From the NCBI GenBank assembly GCA_018241995.1, contig JAFECT010000003.1, positions 310,001-374,000 of the forward strand: a DNA stretch of 64,000 nt, given 5' to 3'. The translations under genes were made by a program, and so were the position numbers. The stretch's first letter is position 1. Every line of letters begins with the position of its first letter. The notes below the pieces were generated by a model that ran no database searches, was not told the DNA's origin, and was given only the letters and a program-made list of their open reading frames with translations. This stretch comes from Pseudomonadota bacterium. GTDB lineage: Bacteria > Pseudomonadota > Alphaproteobacteria > Caulobacterales > Caulobacteraceae. Shown one piece after another: positions 1 through 8,280 of this stretch.

Positions 1-59
1 TGCTTCGTTTGCCTTCGGTTTCGGGTAGGCTCAATTGCTCGCTGTGGGAGAAGTCGACG

Positions 60-911
60 ATGCGCATCGTCCTTTTGGCATCACTGTCCGCCTTCGCGCT
101 CCTGGTTCTTGGAAGCCCGGCGGCGCCCGCGCAAAGCGCGCCTCTGTCCGAAGGCTGTCGCGCGGCGATGAAGGAAGGCTGGCCGAAGGTCTCAGACGTC
201 ACCGGGAAGGGCGATTGGTCGGCGGGCCTCGAGCGGCTTGCACCGCTGGAGGCGGCGTGCGCGAACGATGCGGGCGCCATGGAACTGCTAAGCACAGTGC
301 ATGCTGAGGGTGACTTGCGCCTGGATCGGCCGGCGCAAGCGCGAGTCCGGCTGGAGCAACTTCCGATCACGCCGGCGAGCGGTCTTTATCCGACCAACCG
401 TTGGGTATTGCTCTCCACCCTCGAAGCTTCTGCGGACAAGGCTGCGTTCGCAGCCGCCCGCGACGCGTTCCTCGAAGCGCACGACGCAGCGTTATCGGCG
501 CGGATGAAGCGGGTCGAAATCCTAGAGACGCCGACGGCCAAGGTCTGGGCTTATCAGGGTGAGATTCTGAATGGGCCGTTTGTGCGCCGAGTCGTGTTCG
601 TTGCGGCCCCGAAGGACGGCGGTTGGCCGGCAACGCTGGCCATAACCGAGGATAAGGCCGTGGCCGCGCTGCTAGGCGGCAAGGGTCCCGCGCCGCTGCT
701 GATCGATCTCTACAATTGCAAGAGTCAAGCGCTCGTGGGTGATGCGGGTCGCGACCACAGAGGCCAGATCGACTACGCGGCGGCGAGGGCTAAGGCTGAG
801 GCGCTGTTCTCCGACGCCTCGGTATTCCAATCGTTCGGCAAGCAGGAGCACGCGCGCTTCTGCGGCTTCGAACCCTATTTGCTTCCGGGGTTCGACACGG
901 GCGATTCTTGA
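60..911 (+). CDS. Secreted protein of unknown function
   Basis: The product is 283 residues long. It opens with a clear Sec signal peptide: a short basic start, a hydrophobic core (LLASLSAFALLVLG) and an AQS/APA-like cleavage region near residue 25, so it is probably periplasmic. I recognise no family. The mature part is mostly helical and Ala-rich, with scattered cysteines (SEGC, AACAN, YNCKS, ARFCG) that could form disulfides after export. ATG at 60 is preferred because a GGGAG ribosome-binding site lies just upstream; an earlier in-frame codon at 9 would put 17 residues in front of the signal peptide. The next gene is convergent, starting its stop codon 9 bp downstream. Confidence 0.75.
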   Translation: MRIVLLASLSAFALLVLGSPAAPAQSAPLSEGCRAAMKEGWPKVSDVTGKGDWSAGLERLAPLEAACANDAGAMELLSTVHAEGDLRLDRPAQARVRLEQLPITPASGLYPTNRWVLLSTLEASADKAAFAAARDAFLEAHDAALSARMKRVEILETPTAKVWAYQGEILNGPFVRRVVFVAAPKDGGWPATLAITEDKAVAALLGGKGPAPLLIDLYNCKSQALVGDAGRDHRGQIDYAAARAKAEALFSDASVFQSFGKQEHARFCGFEPYLLPGFDTGDS

Positions 912-920
912 CGCGCGTGT

Positions 921-1505
921 CTACTCCGCCGCCTGGACCACCGGCGGCGGTTCCTGGCCGAGCGCCGGCTGCGGCGGGGCGTCCGGGTCGCGCACGGCGT
1001 CGAGCAGTTCCGCGGCCATATCGGCCAGCCGCTGCATCTCCGGCGGCGCCTCGCCTTCGGCTTCCTTGACCGAGTCGTGCAGGGCCTGGGCCAGGCGCAG
1101 CAGCTTGGGCGCGTTGACCAAGAGGCGCGCCTGGGCCTCGATCTTGAACGGGTCGCGGTCGTATTCGGCGCCGGGCACGCGCCAGCCGCCCCAGTCGGTC
1201 GGCTCGGTCACCAGCACCGGATAACTGCCGGGGAACGGATGGTGCGCGCAGTCTTCCGGCTGCTGCCATTTGTTCTTGGCGCGCATCACCCGCCAGGTCG
1301 AACCCTCGACGGCCTCGTCGGACAGATTGCGCTCGGGCTCCAGTTCATGAGCCAGGAAGTCGCGGCCCAGGCCCACGTCGTAGGTGATCTTGACCGGCTC
1401 GTCGAAGCCCTTGGCCCAGACCGGCACGATGCGGTCGATCGTGGCCCAGGTGCCGACCGTCTCGACCCACACCTTCTGGTTCTTGTGAAACTGCGCCTTC
1501 GCCAT
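921..1505 (-). CDS. Conserved hypothetical protein
   Basis: This 194-residue soluble protein has no signal peptide or membrane segment. The N-terminal half (HKNQKVWVETVGTW, then VKITYDVGLGRDFLAHEL) reads like a small beta-rich domain. The C-terminal half is helical and acidic and ends in a Pro-rich tail. I do not recognise a named domain. The start at 1505 (MAKAQFHKNQ) is chosen over an in-frame codon at 1553, which would add 16 residues rich in basic and aromatic residues; neither has a strong ribosome-binding site. Coding bias and the conserved-looking N-terminus support a real gene, but its function is unknown. Confidence 0.65.
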   Translation of the reverse strand: MAKAQFHKNQKVWVETVGTWATIDRIVPVWAKGFDEPVKITYDVGLGRDFLAHELEPERNLSDEAVEGSTWRVMRAKNKWQQPEDCAHHPFPGSYPVLVTEPTDWGGWRVPGAEYDRDPFKIEAQARLLVNAPKLLRLAQALHDSVKEAEGEAPPEMQRLADMAAELLDAVRDPDAPPQPALGQEPPPVVQAAE

Positions 1506-1643
1506 CGCCCACCACGACCGAATCCGGGCCTGAGGGCCCTTGTTGCACGCCACTATGCGGAGGAACGGTTAGCGGTCCGTTCAACCGGCGAGCAAGTTCA
1601 GCCGATATTTTGCGGAAAGCCGCTGCGGGGGCATAAGCCGCGG

Positions 1644-2012
1644 GTGATTCAAGCCTCCGACATCACCGAAGAGACCCTGGCGCGGCAGGTGCGCAGCTTC
1701 TACGGCCGCGCGCGGCTGGACCCCGAGCTCGGGGTGGTGTTCGAGGCGGCCGTGCAGGACTGGGAGGCGCATTTCGAGCTGCTGACCCGGTTTTGGGCCT
1801 CTGTGATGCTGGGCGTGCGCGCCTACGATGGCCGGCCGATGCAGGCGCACATGCGCCACCCGATCACCGCGGGGATGTTCGATCGCTGGCTTGAGCTGTG
1901 GGGCGAGACGGCGGACGAGCTGTTCGAGGCCGAGGCGGCCGGGCGGCTGAAGGCCAAGGCGGCGACCATCGGGCGGGGTTTGAGGCTGGGTCTGCTGTTC
2001 AAGCCGGAATAG
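1644..2012 (+). CDS. Group III truncated hemoglobin
   Basis: This is a 122-residue heme protein of the group III (P) truncated hemoglobin family. The family pattern is plain: FYGRARLDPELG at the B helix with Tyr20 in the B10 region, DWEAHFELLTRFWASVMLG, then MQAHMRHPI with His69 as the likely proximal heme ligand, and FDRWLELW with Trp86 in the G8 position. Members bind O2 or NO and are linked to NO or peroxide detoxification, although the exact role varies. GTG at 1644 is the best start because it leaves the family's normal length; the open frame extends far upstream only because of GC-rich sequence. A hairpin-type repeat begins two bases after the stop codon. Confidence 0.88.
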   Translation: MIQASDITEETLARQVRSFYGRARLDPELGVVFEAAVQDWEAHFELLTRFWASVMLGVRAYDGRPMQAHMRHPITAGMFDRWLELWGETADELFEAEAAGRLKAKAATIGRGLRLGLLFKPE

Positions 2013-2014
2013 CG

Positions 2015-2046
2015 CTCCTCCCTCCCAGGCGAGGCGGGAGAAGCCG
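2015..2046. repeat. Degenerate copy of a hairpin repeat after the hemoglobin stop codon
   Basis: The sequence CTCCTCCCTC, then GAGGCGGGAG, then AAGCCG starts two bases after a TAG. It resembles the perfect hairpin repeat at 61607-61639, which also follows a stop codon closely and also ends in GAAGCCG. Here the stem is imperfect. It could be a small dispersed palindromic repeat or a weak 3'-end structure. Confidence 0.45.
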
Positions 2047-2111
2047 CGCCGCCTCTTCCTTTGACCCGTCCCGGGTCGTATGCCCTGCCGCGACATTCGG
2101 CGGAGGCGAAT

Positions 2112-3611
2112 ATGGCGACGAGCACCCTGACGGCGGAGGCCCTGAAGCGGCTGGGCGTCGATGCATCCTCAGGCGCCCTGGAGTCGCGCTCGCCCATCGA
2201 CGGCGCCCTGCTGGGCAAGGTGGCGCTGACCACGCCCGCCGAGGTCGGCGAAGCGGTGGGCCGGGCCGAGGTCGCGTTCAAGGCCTGGCGTCAGGTCCCG
2301 GCGCCGCGGCGGGGCGAGCTGGTCCGCCTGCTGGGTGAAGAGCTGCGCGCGGCTAAGGACGACCTGGCGCTCTTGGTCACGCTGGAGGCCGGCAAGATCC
2401 GCTCCGAAGGCCTGGGCGAGGTCCAGGAGATGATCGACATCTGCGACTTCGCGGTCGGCCTGTCGCGCCAGCTCTACGGCCTGACCCTGCCGTCCGAGCG
2501 GCCGGGCCACCACATGCTCGAGCGCTGGCAGCCGCTGGGGCCGGTGGGCGTGATCTCGGCCTTCAACTTCCCGGTCGCCGTCTGGTCCTGGAACGCGGCC
2601 CTGGCGCTGGTCTGCGGCGATCCGGTCATCTGGAAGCCGTCGGAAAAGACTCCGCTGACCGCCGTCGCCACCCAGGCGATCTTCGAGCGGGCGGCCAAAC
2701 GCTTCGGCGATGCGCCGGCCAACCTCTCCCAGGTGGTGATCGGCCTGGCCGATGTGGGCGAGGCGCTGGTTGACGATCCGCGAGTGCCGCTGATCTCGGC
2801 TACCGGTTCGACCCGCATGGGCCGCGCGGTCGGGCCGCGCGTGGCGGCCCGCTTCGGCCGTTCGCTGCTGGAGCTCGGCGGCAACAACGCCATGATCGTG
2901 GCGCCCTCGGCGGACCTGGACATGGCGGTGCGGGCGATTGCGTTCTCGGCCGTCGGCACCTGCGGCCAGCGCTGCACGAGCTTGCGCCGGCTGATCGTGC
3001 ACGAGAGCCTGGCGGAGGCTTTGGTCGAGCGGCTGAAGCGCGCCTATGCCACCCTGCCGATCGGCGATCCGCTGGAGGCGGACACCCTGGTCGGGCCGCT
3101 GATCGACGAAGGCGCGCGAGACGGCTTCGAGGCGGCCATCGCCAAGGCCAGGGCCGAGGGCGGCGAGGTGGTCTGCGGCGGGGAGCGGGCGCGGGACGAT
3201 CTGGGCGGGGCCTACGTCACCCCGGCCATCGTGCGCATGCCGACCCAGAGCAGCGTGGTGGCGCACGAGACCTTCGCGCCGATCCTCTACGTCCTGACCT
3301 ATCGAGAGTTCGATGAGGCCCTGGCGCTGCAGAACGGCGTGCCGCAGGGGCTGTCATCCTGCATCTTCTCCACCGACCTGCGCGAGACCGAGGCCTTCCT
3401 GTCGGCGGCCGGCTCGGACTGCGGCATCGCCAACGTCAATATCGGCCCTTCGGGCGCGGAGATCGGCGGGGCCTTCGGCGGCGAGAAGGAGACCGGCGGC
3501 GGGCGCGAAAGCGGCTCGGACGCCTGGAAGGCCTACATGCGCCGCCAGACCCAGACCGTGAACTGGTCGCGCGCCCTGCCGCTGGCCCAAGGCGTCAAGT
3601 TCGACGTCTGA
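2112..3611 (+). CDS. Aldehyde dehydrogenase, ALDH7 (aminoadipate-semialdehyde/piperideine-6-carboxylate) type
   Basis: This 499-residue NAD(P)-dependent enzyme oxidises an aldehyde to the acid. It has the complete aldehyde dehydrogenase fold: the cofactor region with FNFPVAVWSWN and WKPSEKTPLT, the ELGGNNA motif with the general-base Glu, and catalytic Cys288 in GTCGQRCTSLRR. The GQRCTSLRR context and the ELGGNNA form (rather than ELGGKSP) are typical of ALDH7 enzymes, which oxidise alpha-aminoadipic semialdehyde in lysine breakdown. The substrate here is inferred from that likeness. ATG at 2112 is preferred over an upstream codon at 2061 because GGAGGCG sits 7 bases before it. No other lysine-catabolic gene is nearby. 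Confidence 0.85.
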   Translation: MATSTLTAEALKRLGVDASSGALESRSPIDGALLGKVALTTPAEVGEAVGRAEVAFKAWRQVPAPRRGELVRLLGEELRAAKDDLALLVTLEAGKIRSEGLGEVQEMIDICDFAVGLSRQLYGLTLPSERPGHHMLERWQPLGPVGVISAFNFPVAVWSWNAALALVCGDPVIWKPSEKTPLTAVATQAIFERAAKRFGDAPANLSQVVIGLADVGEALVDDPRVPLISATGSTRMGRAVGPRVAARFGRSLLELGGNNAMIVAPSADLDMAVRAIAFSAVGTCGQRCTSLRRLIVHESLAEALVERLKRAYATLPIGDPLEADTLVGPLIDEGARDGFEAAIAKARAEGGEVVCGGERARDDLGGAYVTPAIVRMPTQSSVVAHETFAPILYVLTYREFDEALALQNGVPQGLSSCIFSTDLRETEAFLSAAGSDCGIANVNIGPSGAEIGGAFGGEKETGGGRESGSDAWKAYMRRQTQTVNWSRALPLAQGVKFDV

Positions 3612-3695
3612 CGGCGAACGGCGCAGCTCGTCGGGGTTTTTACGGACAAAAGGGGGCGCCGGTCCGGCTCCGCTTCGTCTAGGCTTGGCCTGGGC

Positions 3696-6020
3696 ATGGA
3701 CGGGAACGGCACGAGCTCTGGAACCTCCGCGATCGCATCGGATCGTGACAGCCCCCGCGCGCGCCTTGTCCAGGCGGCGGGCACGATCCGCGGACGGCTG
3801 TTCCTGCTGACCCTCGCGGTCCTGCTGCCGGCCGCCTTCGCGACGGCGCTGCTGGTCTGGGACCTCTACCGGAGCCACCGCGCCCATACCGAACGGCAGA
3901 TGGTGGAGACGGCGCACGCCCTGTCGCTGACCGTCGACCGGCAGGTAGATGAGGCTTCCGCGGTGCTGCAGGCCCTGTCGGTCTCGGCCAGCCTGCAAAA
4001 GGAGGACTTGGCGGCCTTCGACCGCGAGGCGCGTCAAGCGTTGCTGCGCCCTGATGTTTACGTGGTGCTGGAGGACGCTCACGGGGTCCAGCGGATCAAC
4101 ACCTCCCTGGCGCCCGGCGTCGCGCCGCAGAGCGAGCCGTCGACGACCTTTCCCAGGCGCTGGGAGCAACTGCTGCGCAAGGGCGAGACGGTCTCCGGCC
4201 TGTTCCCGGCGCGACGTTCGCGGACGCCCTCCGTCGCCGTCGAGCGTCTGGTGCGGATCAAGGGCGAGCCACGCTACGGGCTGATCCTGATGATGCCTTC
4301 GCGCTCGGTGGCGCGCGTATTCGCCGAGCAGGGCCTGCCGAAGGGATGGCTGGGCGGCATCACCGACGCGAGCCAACACCTGGTGGCGCGCAGCCGCGAC
4401 AACGACCGCTTCGCCGGCATGAAGATCAGGCCGGAAAGCGCGCGCGCCTTGGAGCGGGCGCCGACCGGAGCGTTCGAGGCGGTGTCGCTGGAGGGCGTGC
4501 GCACCATCTCGGCCTACACGCGCTCGCCTCGCACCGGCTGGACCCTGTTTGTGGCCATGCCCAAGGCGGAGATGGACGCCTCGATCAACCGCTCGCTGAG
4601 CCTGGCGGTGGTGTTGGGCCTGGCGCTCGTGGCGGTAGGCGCAATGCTGTCGCTGTGGTTCGCCCGCGCCGTTGTGCGCCCCGTCGAGGCCCTCGCCGCC
4701 GGGGCCGCCGCCATGGGTCGGGGGGAAGCGACCCTGATCCCCCGCTCCGGCGTGGCCGAGACCAATGCCGTGGCCGAGGCGCTGGAGCGCTCGGCGGCGG
4801 AACTCAAGGCGCGCGAGGATGATCTGCGCGCGCTCAACGAGACCCTGGAAGCCCGCGTGCAGGACGCGACCGAACGGCTGGTGCAGGCGCAGAAGCTGGA
4901 GTCCATCGGGCGGCTGACCGGCGGCGTGGCCCACGACTTCAACAACCTGCTGACGGCGGTGATCGGCAATCTCGATCTGCTCAGCCGGCGCATCGGCGCC
5001 GACGAGAAGCTGGCCCGCTATGTCGCCAATGCAAAGGACGCGGCCGCCCGCGGCGCGCGGCTGACGGCGCAGCTTCTTGCCTTCGCGCGGCAGCAACGGC
5101 TGCATCCGCAGGCCACGGATGTGAACGCGGTGATCGAGGGCATGACCACGCTCCTGGGCTCGACGCTCGGCGGCGGGGTGCGGGTCGACACGGCCCTCGC
5201 CGCGGATCTCCCGGCCGCGCAGGCGGACCGGACCCAGCTGGAGCTGGTGATCCTGAACCTGGCGATCAATGCGCGGGACGCCATGCCCCGCGGCGGCCTG
5301 CTGCGTATCGAGACCGACGCCATGACGGTGGCCGAGGCGAGCCGTCCGAGCGACCCGCCGCCGGGGCGGCATGTGCGCATCAGCGTTATCGACGAGGGCG
5401 CGGGCATGGCGCCTGAGGTGCTGGCGCGCGTGTTCGAGCCGTTCTTCACCACCAAAGGGCCGGGCGCGGGCTCCGGGCTTGGCCTGTCGCAGGCGCTGGG
5501 GGTGCTGCAGCAACTGGGCGGCGGGCTGGTGATGGACAGCGCCCAGGGGCGAGGCACAGCGGCGCGGATATTCCTGCCGGTGGCCGAGGCGGCGGCTGCG
5601 CCGATCGCGGCGGACGCGCATGCGACGGGCGAGAACCGCCTGAAGGGCGCCAAGGTGCTGCTGGTGGACGACGACCCGCAGGTGCGCGGCGTAGCAGCCT
5701 CACTGCTACGCGATGCGGGCGCGAAGGTGAGCGAGGCGGACGGCGGCCCAGCCGCCCTCGACATCGCTCGGCAAGGCGAGGCGTTTGATCTGGTGCTCGC
5801 AGACTACGCCATGCCCGGCATGAACGGCGCCGAGCTCGCGACCGCTCTGGCGCAACTGCGGCCGTCGACGCCGATCCTGCTGATGACCGGTTTCGCCGAC
5901 ACCGCCGCCCTGAGCGCGGCCTGGAGGGGGCCGGTGCTGCAGAAGCCGTTCGGCGCCGCGGAGCTGGCGGCTGCGACCGCCGGGGTGCTGGCGGAGGCGA
6001 GTGGCAAGGCCTCGGCCTAG
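3696..6020 (+). CDS. Hybrid sensor histidine kinase/response regulator
   Basis: This 774-residue membrane kinase begins with a transmembrane helix (about 30-52), followed by a periplasmic sensor region of about 250 residues of double-Cache character, a second transmembrane helix (about 300-320, AVVLGLALVAVGAMLSLWF) and a HAMP-like linker (VRPVEALAAGAAAMGRGE). Next come a HisKA domain with phospho-acceptor His413 in VAHDFNNLLTAV, an HATPase domain (NLAINARDAM; GSGLGLS), and a C-terminal receiver domain from about 652 with acidic DDD at 658-660 and phospho-acceptor Asp703. The HDFNN box puts it in the family of kinases that often act as phosphorelay hybrids. The ligand is unknown. No response regulator gene is adjacent. 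The ribosome-binding site at 3696 is weak. Confidence 0.88.
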   Translation: MDGNGTSSGTSAIASDRDSPRARLVQAAGTIRGRLFLLTLAVLLPAAFATALLVWDLYRSHRAHTERQMVETAHALSLTVDRQVDEASAVLQALSVSASLQKEDLAAFDREARQALLRPDVYVVLEDAHGVQRINTSLAPGVAPQSEPSTTFPRRWEQLLRKGETVSGLFPARRSRTPSVAVERLVRIKGEPRYGLILMMPSRSVARVFAEQGLPKGWLGGITDASQHLVARSRDNDRFAGMKIRPESARALERAPTGAFEAVSLEGVRTISAYTRSPRTGWTLFVAMPKAEMDASINRSLSLAVVLGLALVAVGAMLSLWFARAVVRPVEALAAGAAAMGRGEATLIPRSGVAETNAVAEALERSAAELKAREDDLRALNETLEARVQDATERLVQAQKLESIGRLTGGVAHDFNNLLTAVIGNLDLLSRRIGADEKLARYVANAKDAAARGARLTAQLLAFARQQRLHPQATDVNAVIEGMTTLLGSTLGGGVRVDTALAADLPAAQADRTQLELVILNLAINARDAMPRGGLLRIETDAMTVAEASRPSDPPPGRHVRISVIDEGAGMAPEVLARVFEPFFTTKGPGAGSGLGLSQALGVLQQLGGGLVMDSAQGRGTAARIFLPVAEAAAAPIAADAHATGENRLKGAKVLLVDDDPQVRGVAASLLRDAGAKVSEADGGPAALDIARQGEAFDLVLADYAMPGMNGAELATALAQLRPSTPILLMTGFADTAALSAAWRGPVLQKPFGAAELAAATAGVLAEASGKASA

Positions 6021-6083
6021 TCCGTCGCGGCAAAGCGGCCTAGACAGTTCGCCTCCTCCCCGCTTGCCCTCGTGTGAACGCCC

Positions 6084-6830
6084 GTGCCGGTAACGACCCT
6101 GCTTCTGCTGTTCGCCGCGGGCCTTTGGGCAGGCGCCCAGAACGCCCTGGCGGGCGGCGGTTCGTTCGTGACCCTGCCGGCGCTGATTCTAAGCGGCATG
6201 GACGCCAAGGCGGCCAACATCACCTCCGCCGTCGCCCTGTTCCCGGCCCAGTTCGCCAGCGGCATGACCGGGGCAAAGGAAGTGCGCGGGGCCGGCGGCC
6301 TGGGGTTCAAGGCCCTGGCATTGATCAGCCTGGCCGGGGGAGCGTGCGGAGCGCTGCTGCTGCTGGCCACCAGCGCGGCGTCTTTCGCCCGGCTGGTGCC
6401 GTGGCTGGTGCTGTTCGCCACGGCGCTGTTCACCTGGAGCGCCTTCGGGCCAAAGCGGGCCGAGCCCAAACTGCTGGGCAAGTGGACGACCGGGGTCCTG
6501 ATCTTCTTCGTGGCCGGCTACGCGGGCTATTTCGGCGGCGGGACCGGGTTCATGACCATGACGGTGCTGGCCTTCGCCGGCCAGGCGGCGCGCACCTCGG
6601 CGGTGACCAAGAACATGCTGGCGGCGGCCATGAACGCTTCGGCGGTGCTGATCTTCATCTTCTCGCCCGAGGTCCGCTGGCTGCAGGCGGGCGCGTTGGC
6701 GCTGGGGGCGGTGATCGGCGGCGTCTCGGGCGCAATGCTGTTGAAGCGCATCCCTGACCGGCCGCTGAAGGTCGTGGTGGTGCTGATCGGCGTGGCCCTG
6801 ACGGTCGGGCTGTTCTGGCGAGCGCGTTAG
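6084..6830 (+). CDS. TauE/SafE (TSUP) family transporter
   Basis: This 248-residue inner-membrane protein belongs to the sulfite-exporter TauE/SafE (TSUP, formerly DUF81) family. It has about eight hydrophobic segments and the two family repeat signatures: the N-terminal GLWAGAQNALAGGGSFVTLPAL and the mid-protein GYAGYFGGGTGFMTM, each with the glycine cluster. Members export sulfite, sulfoacetate or related organic anions, but no sulfur genes are adjacent, so the substrate is open. The start is GTG at 6084. The last four bases of the gene overlap the convergent WYL regulator gene. Confidence 0.85.
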   Translation: MPVTTLLLLFAAGLWAGAQNALAGGGSFVTLPALILSGMDAKAANITSAVALFPAQFASGMTGAKEVRGAGGLGFKALALISLAGGACGALLLLATSAASFARLVPWLVLFATALFTWSAFGPKRAEPKLLGKWTTGVLIFFVAGYAGYFGGGTGFMTMTVLAFAGQAARTSAVTKNMLAAAMNASAVLIFIFSPEVRWLQAGALALGAVIGGVSGAMLLKRIPDRPLKVVVVLIGVALTVGLFWRAR

Positions 6831-7795
6831 GCTCCGTAGAGGGCGGCGAGGCGGCGCACGGCCTCCGTCATACGCTCGCGCAGGGCCAGCGGGAACAGCA
6901 CCTCGACCTCGGCGCCCAGGCGGCCGAACTGGCCCGCGGCGTGCTCGACGGATTCGATGGGCAGGGTGACCTTGCGCCATCCGTCCTCGTCGGCGGGCGT
7001 CTCGGCGCGATCCAGCGCCTCGACCACGGCGGCGGCCGCCTCCTGGCGCAGGATGCGAAAGCCTCGGCCCGACAGGCGGACCACCGCCTCGTCGCGGTGC
7101 AATTTGGCTTCGAAGCGGGCGGTGGAGGCGGTCCAGAAGGCGGCAAGGTCGAAGTCGGCGGGACGGGTGAAGGCCTCTTCCGTCGCCTCAAGCTCCAGGA
7201 TGTTGGAGACGCGGTAGGTCCTGGCCCCGCCCTCGACCGCGGCGATCAGGTACCAGGCGCCCGCCTTCAGCACGAGGCCGAGCGGATCGACGGTGCGCGC
7301 CACCACGCCGGACCAGCTTTCGTAGGTGAGCCTCAGCCGCCGCTCGCTCCACACCGCCCGCGCCACGGCGGGCAGGCGGTCGGCGCGGTCCGCGCCGCGA
7401 TACCAGCCGGCGGGATCGAGATGGAAGCGTGAGGAGACGCGGCGCGCGTCCTCGCGCCAATCGGCGGGCAGGGCGGTGATCAGCTTCAGCTGCGCCGCGG
7501 CCATGGCCTCGCCCAGGCCGAGCTCGGCGGCGGGGCCGGGCAGGCCGGTCAGGAACATGGCCTGGGCCTCCTCGGGCGTCAGGCCGGTCAGCTTGGTGCG
7601 CCAGCCGTCGAGCAGCTGGAAGCCGCCGGCGCGGCCGCGCTCGGCATAGATGGGCACGCCCGCGGCGCTGAGTTCGTCCGCGTCGCGATAGACCGTGCGC
7701 ACCGAGACCTCGACCTCGTCGGCAAGCGCCTGGGCGCTCATCCGGCCGCGGGTCTGCAGCAGCATCAGCATGGTCAGAAGGCGGCTCGCACGCAT
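6827..7795 (-). CDS. YafY-type transcriptional regulator (HTH-WYL)
   Basis: This 322-residue regulator has an N-terminal winged helix-turn-helix at about 1-60 (RMSAQALADEVEVSVRTVYRDADELSAAG), typical of DeoR/YafY regulators. A WYL ligand-sensing domain follows at about 140-210 (RLRLTYESW; DPLGLVLKAGAWYLIAAVEG), then a C-terminal WCX-like extension. WYL domains bind nucleic acid or small ligands and often control stress or DNA-damage genes. The target here is unknown; the gene may be autoregulated. It is convergent with the TauE/SafE gene and overlaps it by 4 bp, so the two stop codons interlock. Confidence 0.85.
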   Translation of the reverse strand: MRASRLLTMLMLLQTRGRMSAQALADEVEVSVRTVYRDADELSAAGVPIYAERGRAGGFQLLDGWRTKLTGLTPEEAQAMFLTGLPGPAAELGLGEAMAAAQLKLITALPADWREDARRVSSRFHLDPAGWYRGADRADRLPAVARAVWSERRLRLTYESWSGVVARTVDPLGLVLKAGAWYLIAAVEGGARTYRVSNILELEATEEAFTRPADFDLAAFWTASTARFEAKLHRDEAVVRLSGRGFRILRQEAAAAVVEALDRAETPADEDGWRKVTLPIESVEHAAGQFGRLGAEVEVLFPLALRERMTEAVRRLAALYGA

Positions 7796-7848
7796 GAGGC
7801 GGAGCCTAGCAGCAAATGCTGACAGGGCGTGTCAGCCTATTGAAGGCG

Positions 7849-8241
7849 TCAGTGGCGCCGGCCGCCCCACTCGGTCTTGCCGGCCGAGATGCTGACGAAG
7901 CCGTCGTCACCGATGGGCTTGCACACTGTGCCGTGGACCTCGCGATATCCGTTCGTGCCGATGCCGGCGCCGACTTCGCCGTGCGGGGCGCGGTCCGGCT
8001 CGATCTTGGCCCCGTCGGCCTCGGCCTGGGCGGCGACACGCGCGGCCTGGGGCGTGCACGGGCCGATCTTGACCACCTGGCGCACCGGATCGACATCGCG
8101 CGGCGCGTCGAGAGGGGCGGGCGCGGTGTTGGCGGAAGCATCGAGCGGCGGGGCGTTGCGCGCCGTGGCGGTCGCCTCCTGCGCCAGGGCTGGGAAAGCG
8201 AGGGCGGTCAAGGCCGCGGCAAGGAGCAGGCTACGAGACAT
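7849..8241 (-). CDS. Small secreted protein of unknown function
   Basis: The product has 130 residues and a clean signal peptide ending near residue 21 (LLLAAALTALAFPALAQE). The next stretch is Ala/Pro-rich and probably unstructured. The C-terminal half has two cysteines (KIGPCTPQ and VHGTVCKPIG) that may pair after export. I recognise no domain. It lies 39 bp downstream of the phaC stop codon on the same strand, so some readthrough from the PHA operon is possible, but there is no other link to PHA. Confidence 0.7.
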   Translation of the reverse strand: MSRSLLLAAALTALAFPALAQEATATARNAPPLDASANTAPAPLDAPRDVDPVRQVVKIGPCTPQAARVAAQAEADGAKIEPDRAPHGEVGAGIGTNGYREVHGTVCKPIGDDGFVSISAGKTEWGGRRH

Positions 8242-8280
8242 GGCGTGCAGTGTACGCCTGCCTGGGGCCGAATTGCGACC

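Noticed and set aside
1077..1643. Long N-terminal extension of the truncated hemoglobin
   Set aside because: The frame is open upstream but overlaps the opposite-strand conserved gene and does not resemble a globin. The family's length starts at GTG 1644.
3354..5621. A 755-codon open frame opposite the hybrid kinase gene
   Set aside because: It is rich in Arg, His, Gln and Gly, has no recognisable domain, and covers a complete histidine kinase on the other strand.
6827..6830. Possible frameshift at the end of the TauE/SafE gene
   Set aside because: The 4-bp overlap is a normal tail-to-tail overlap of two complete genes.
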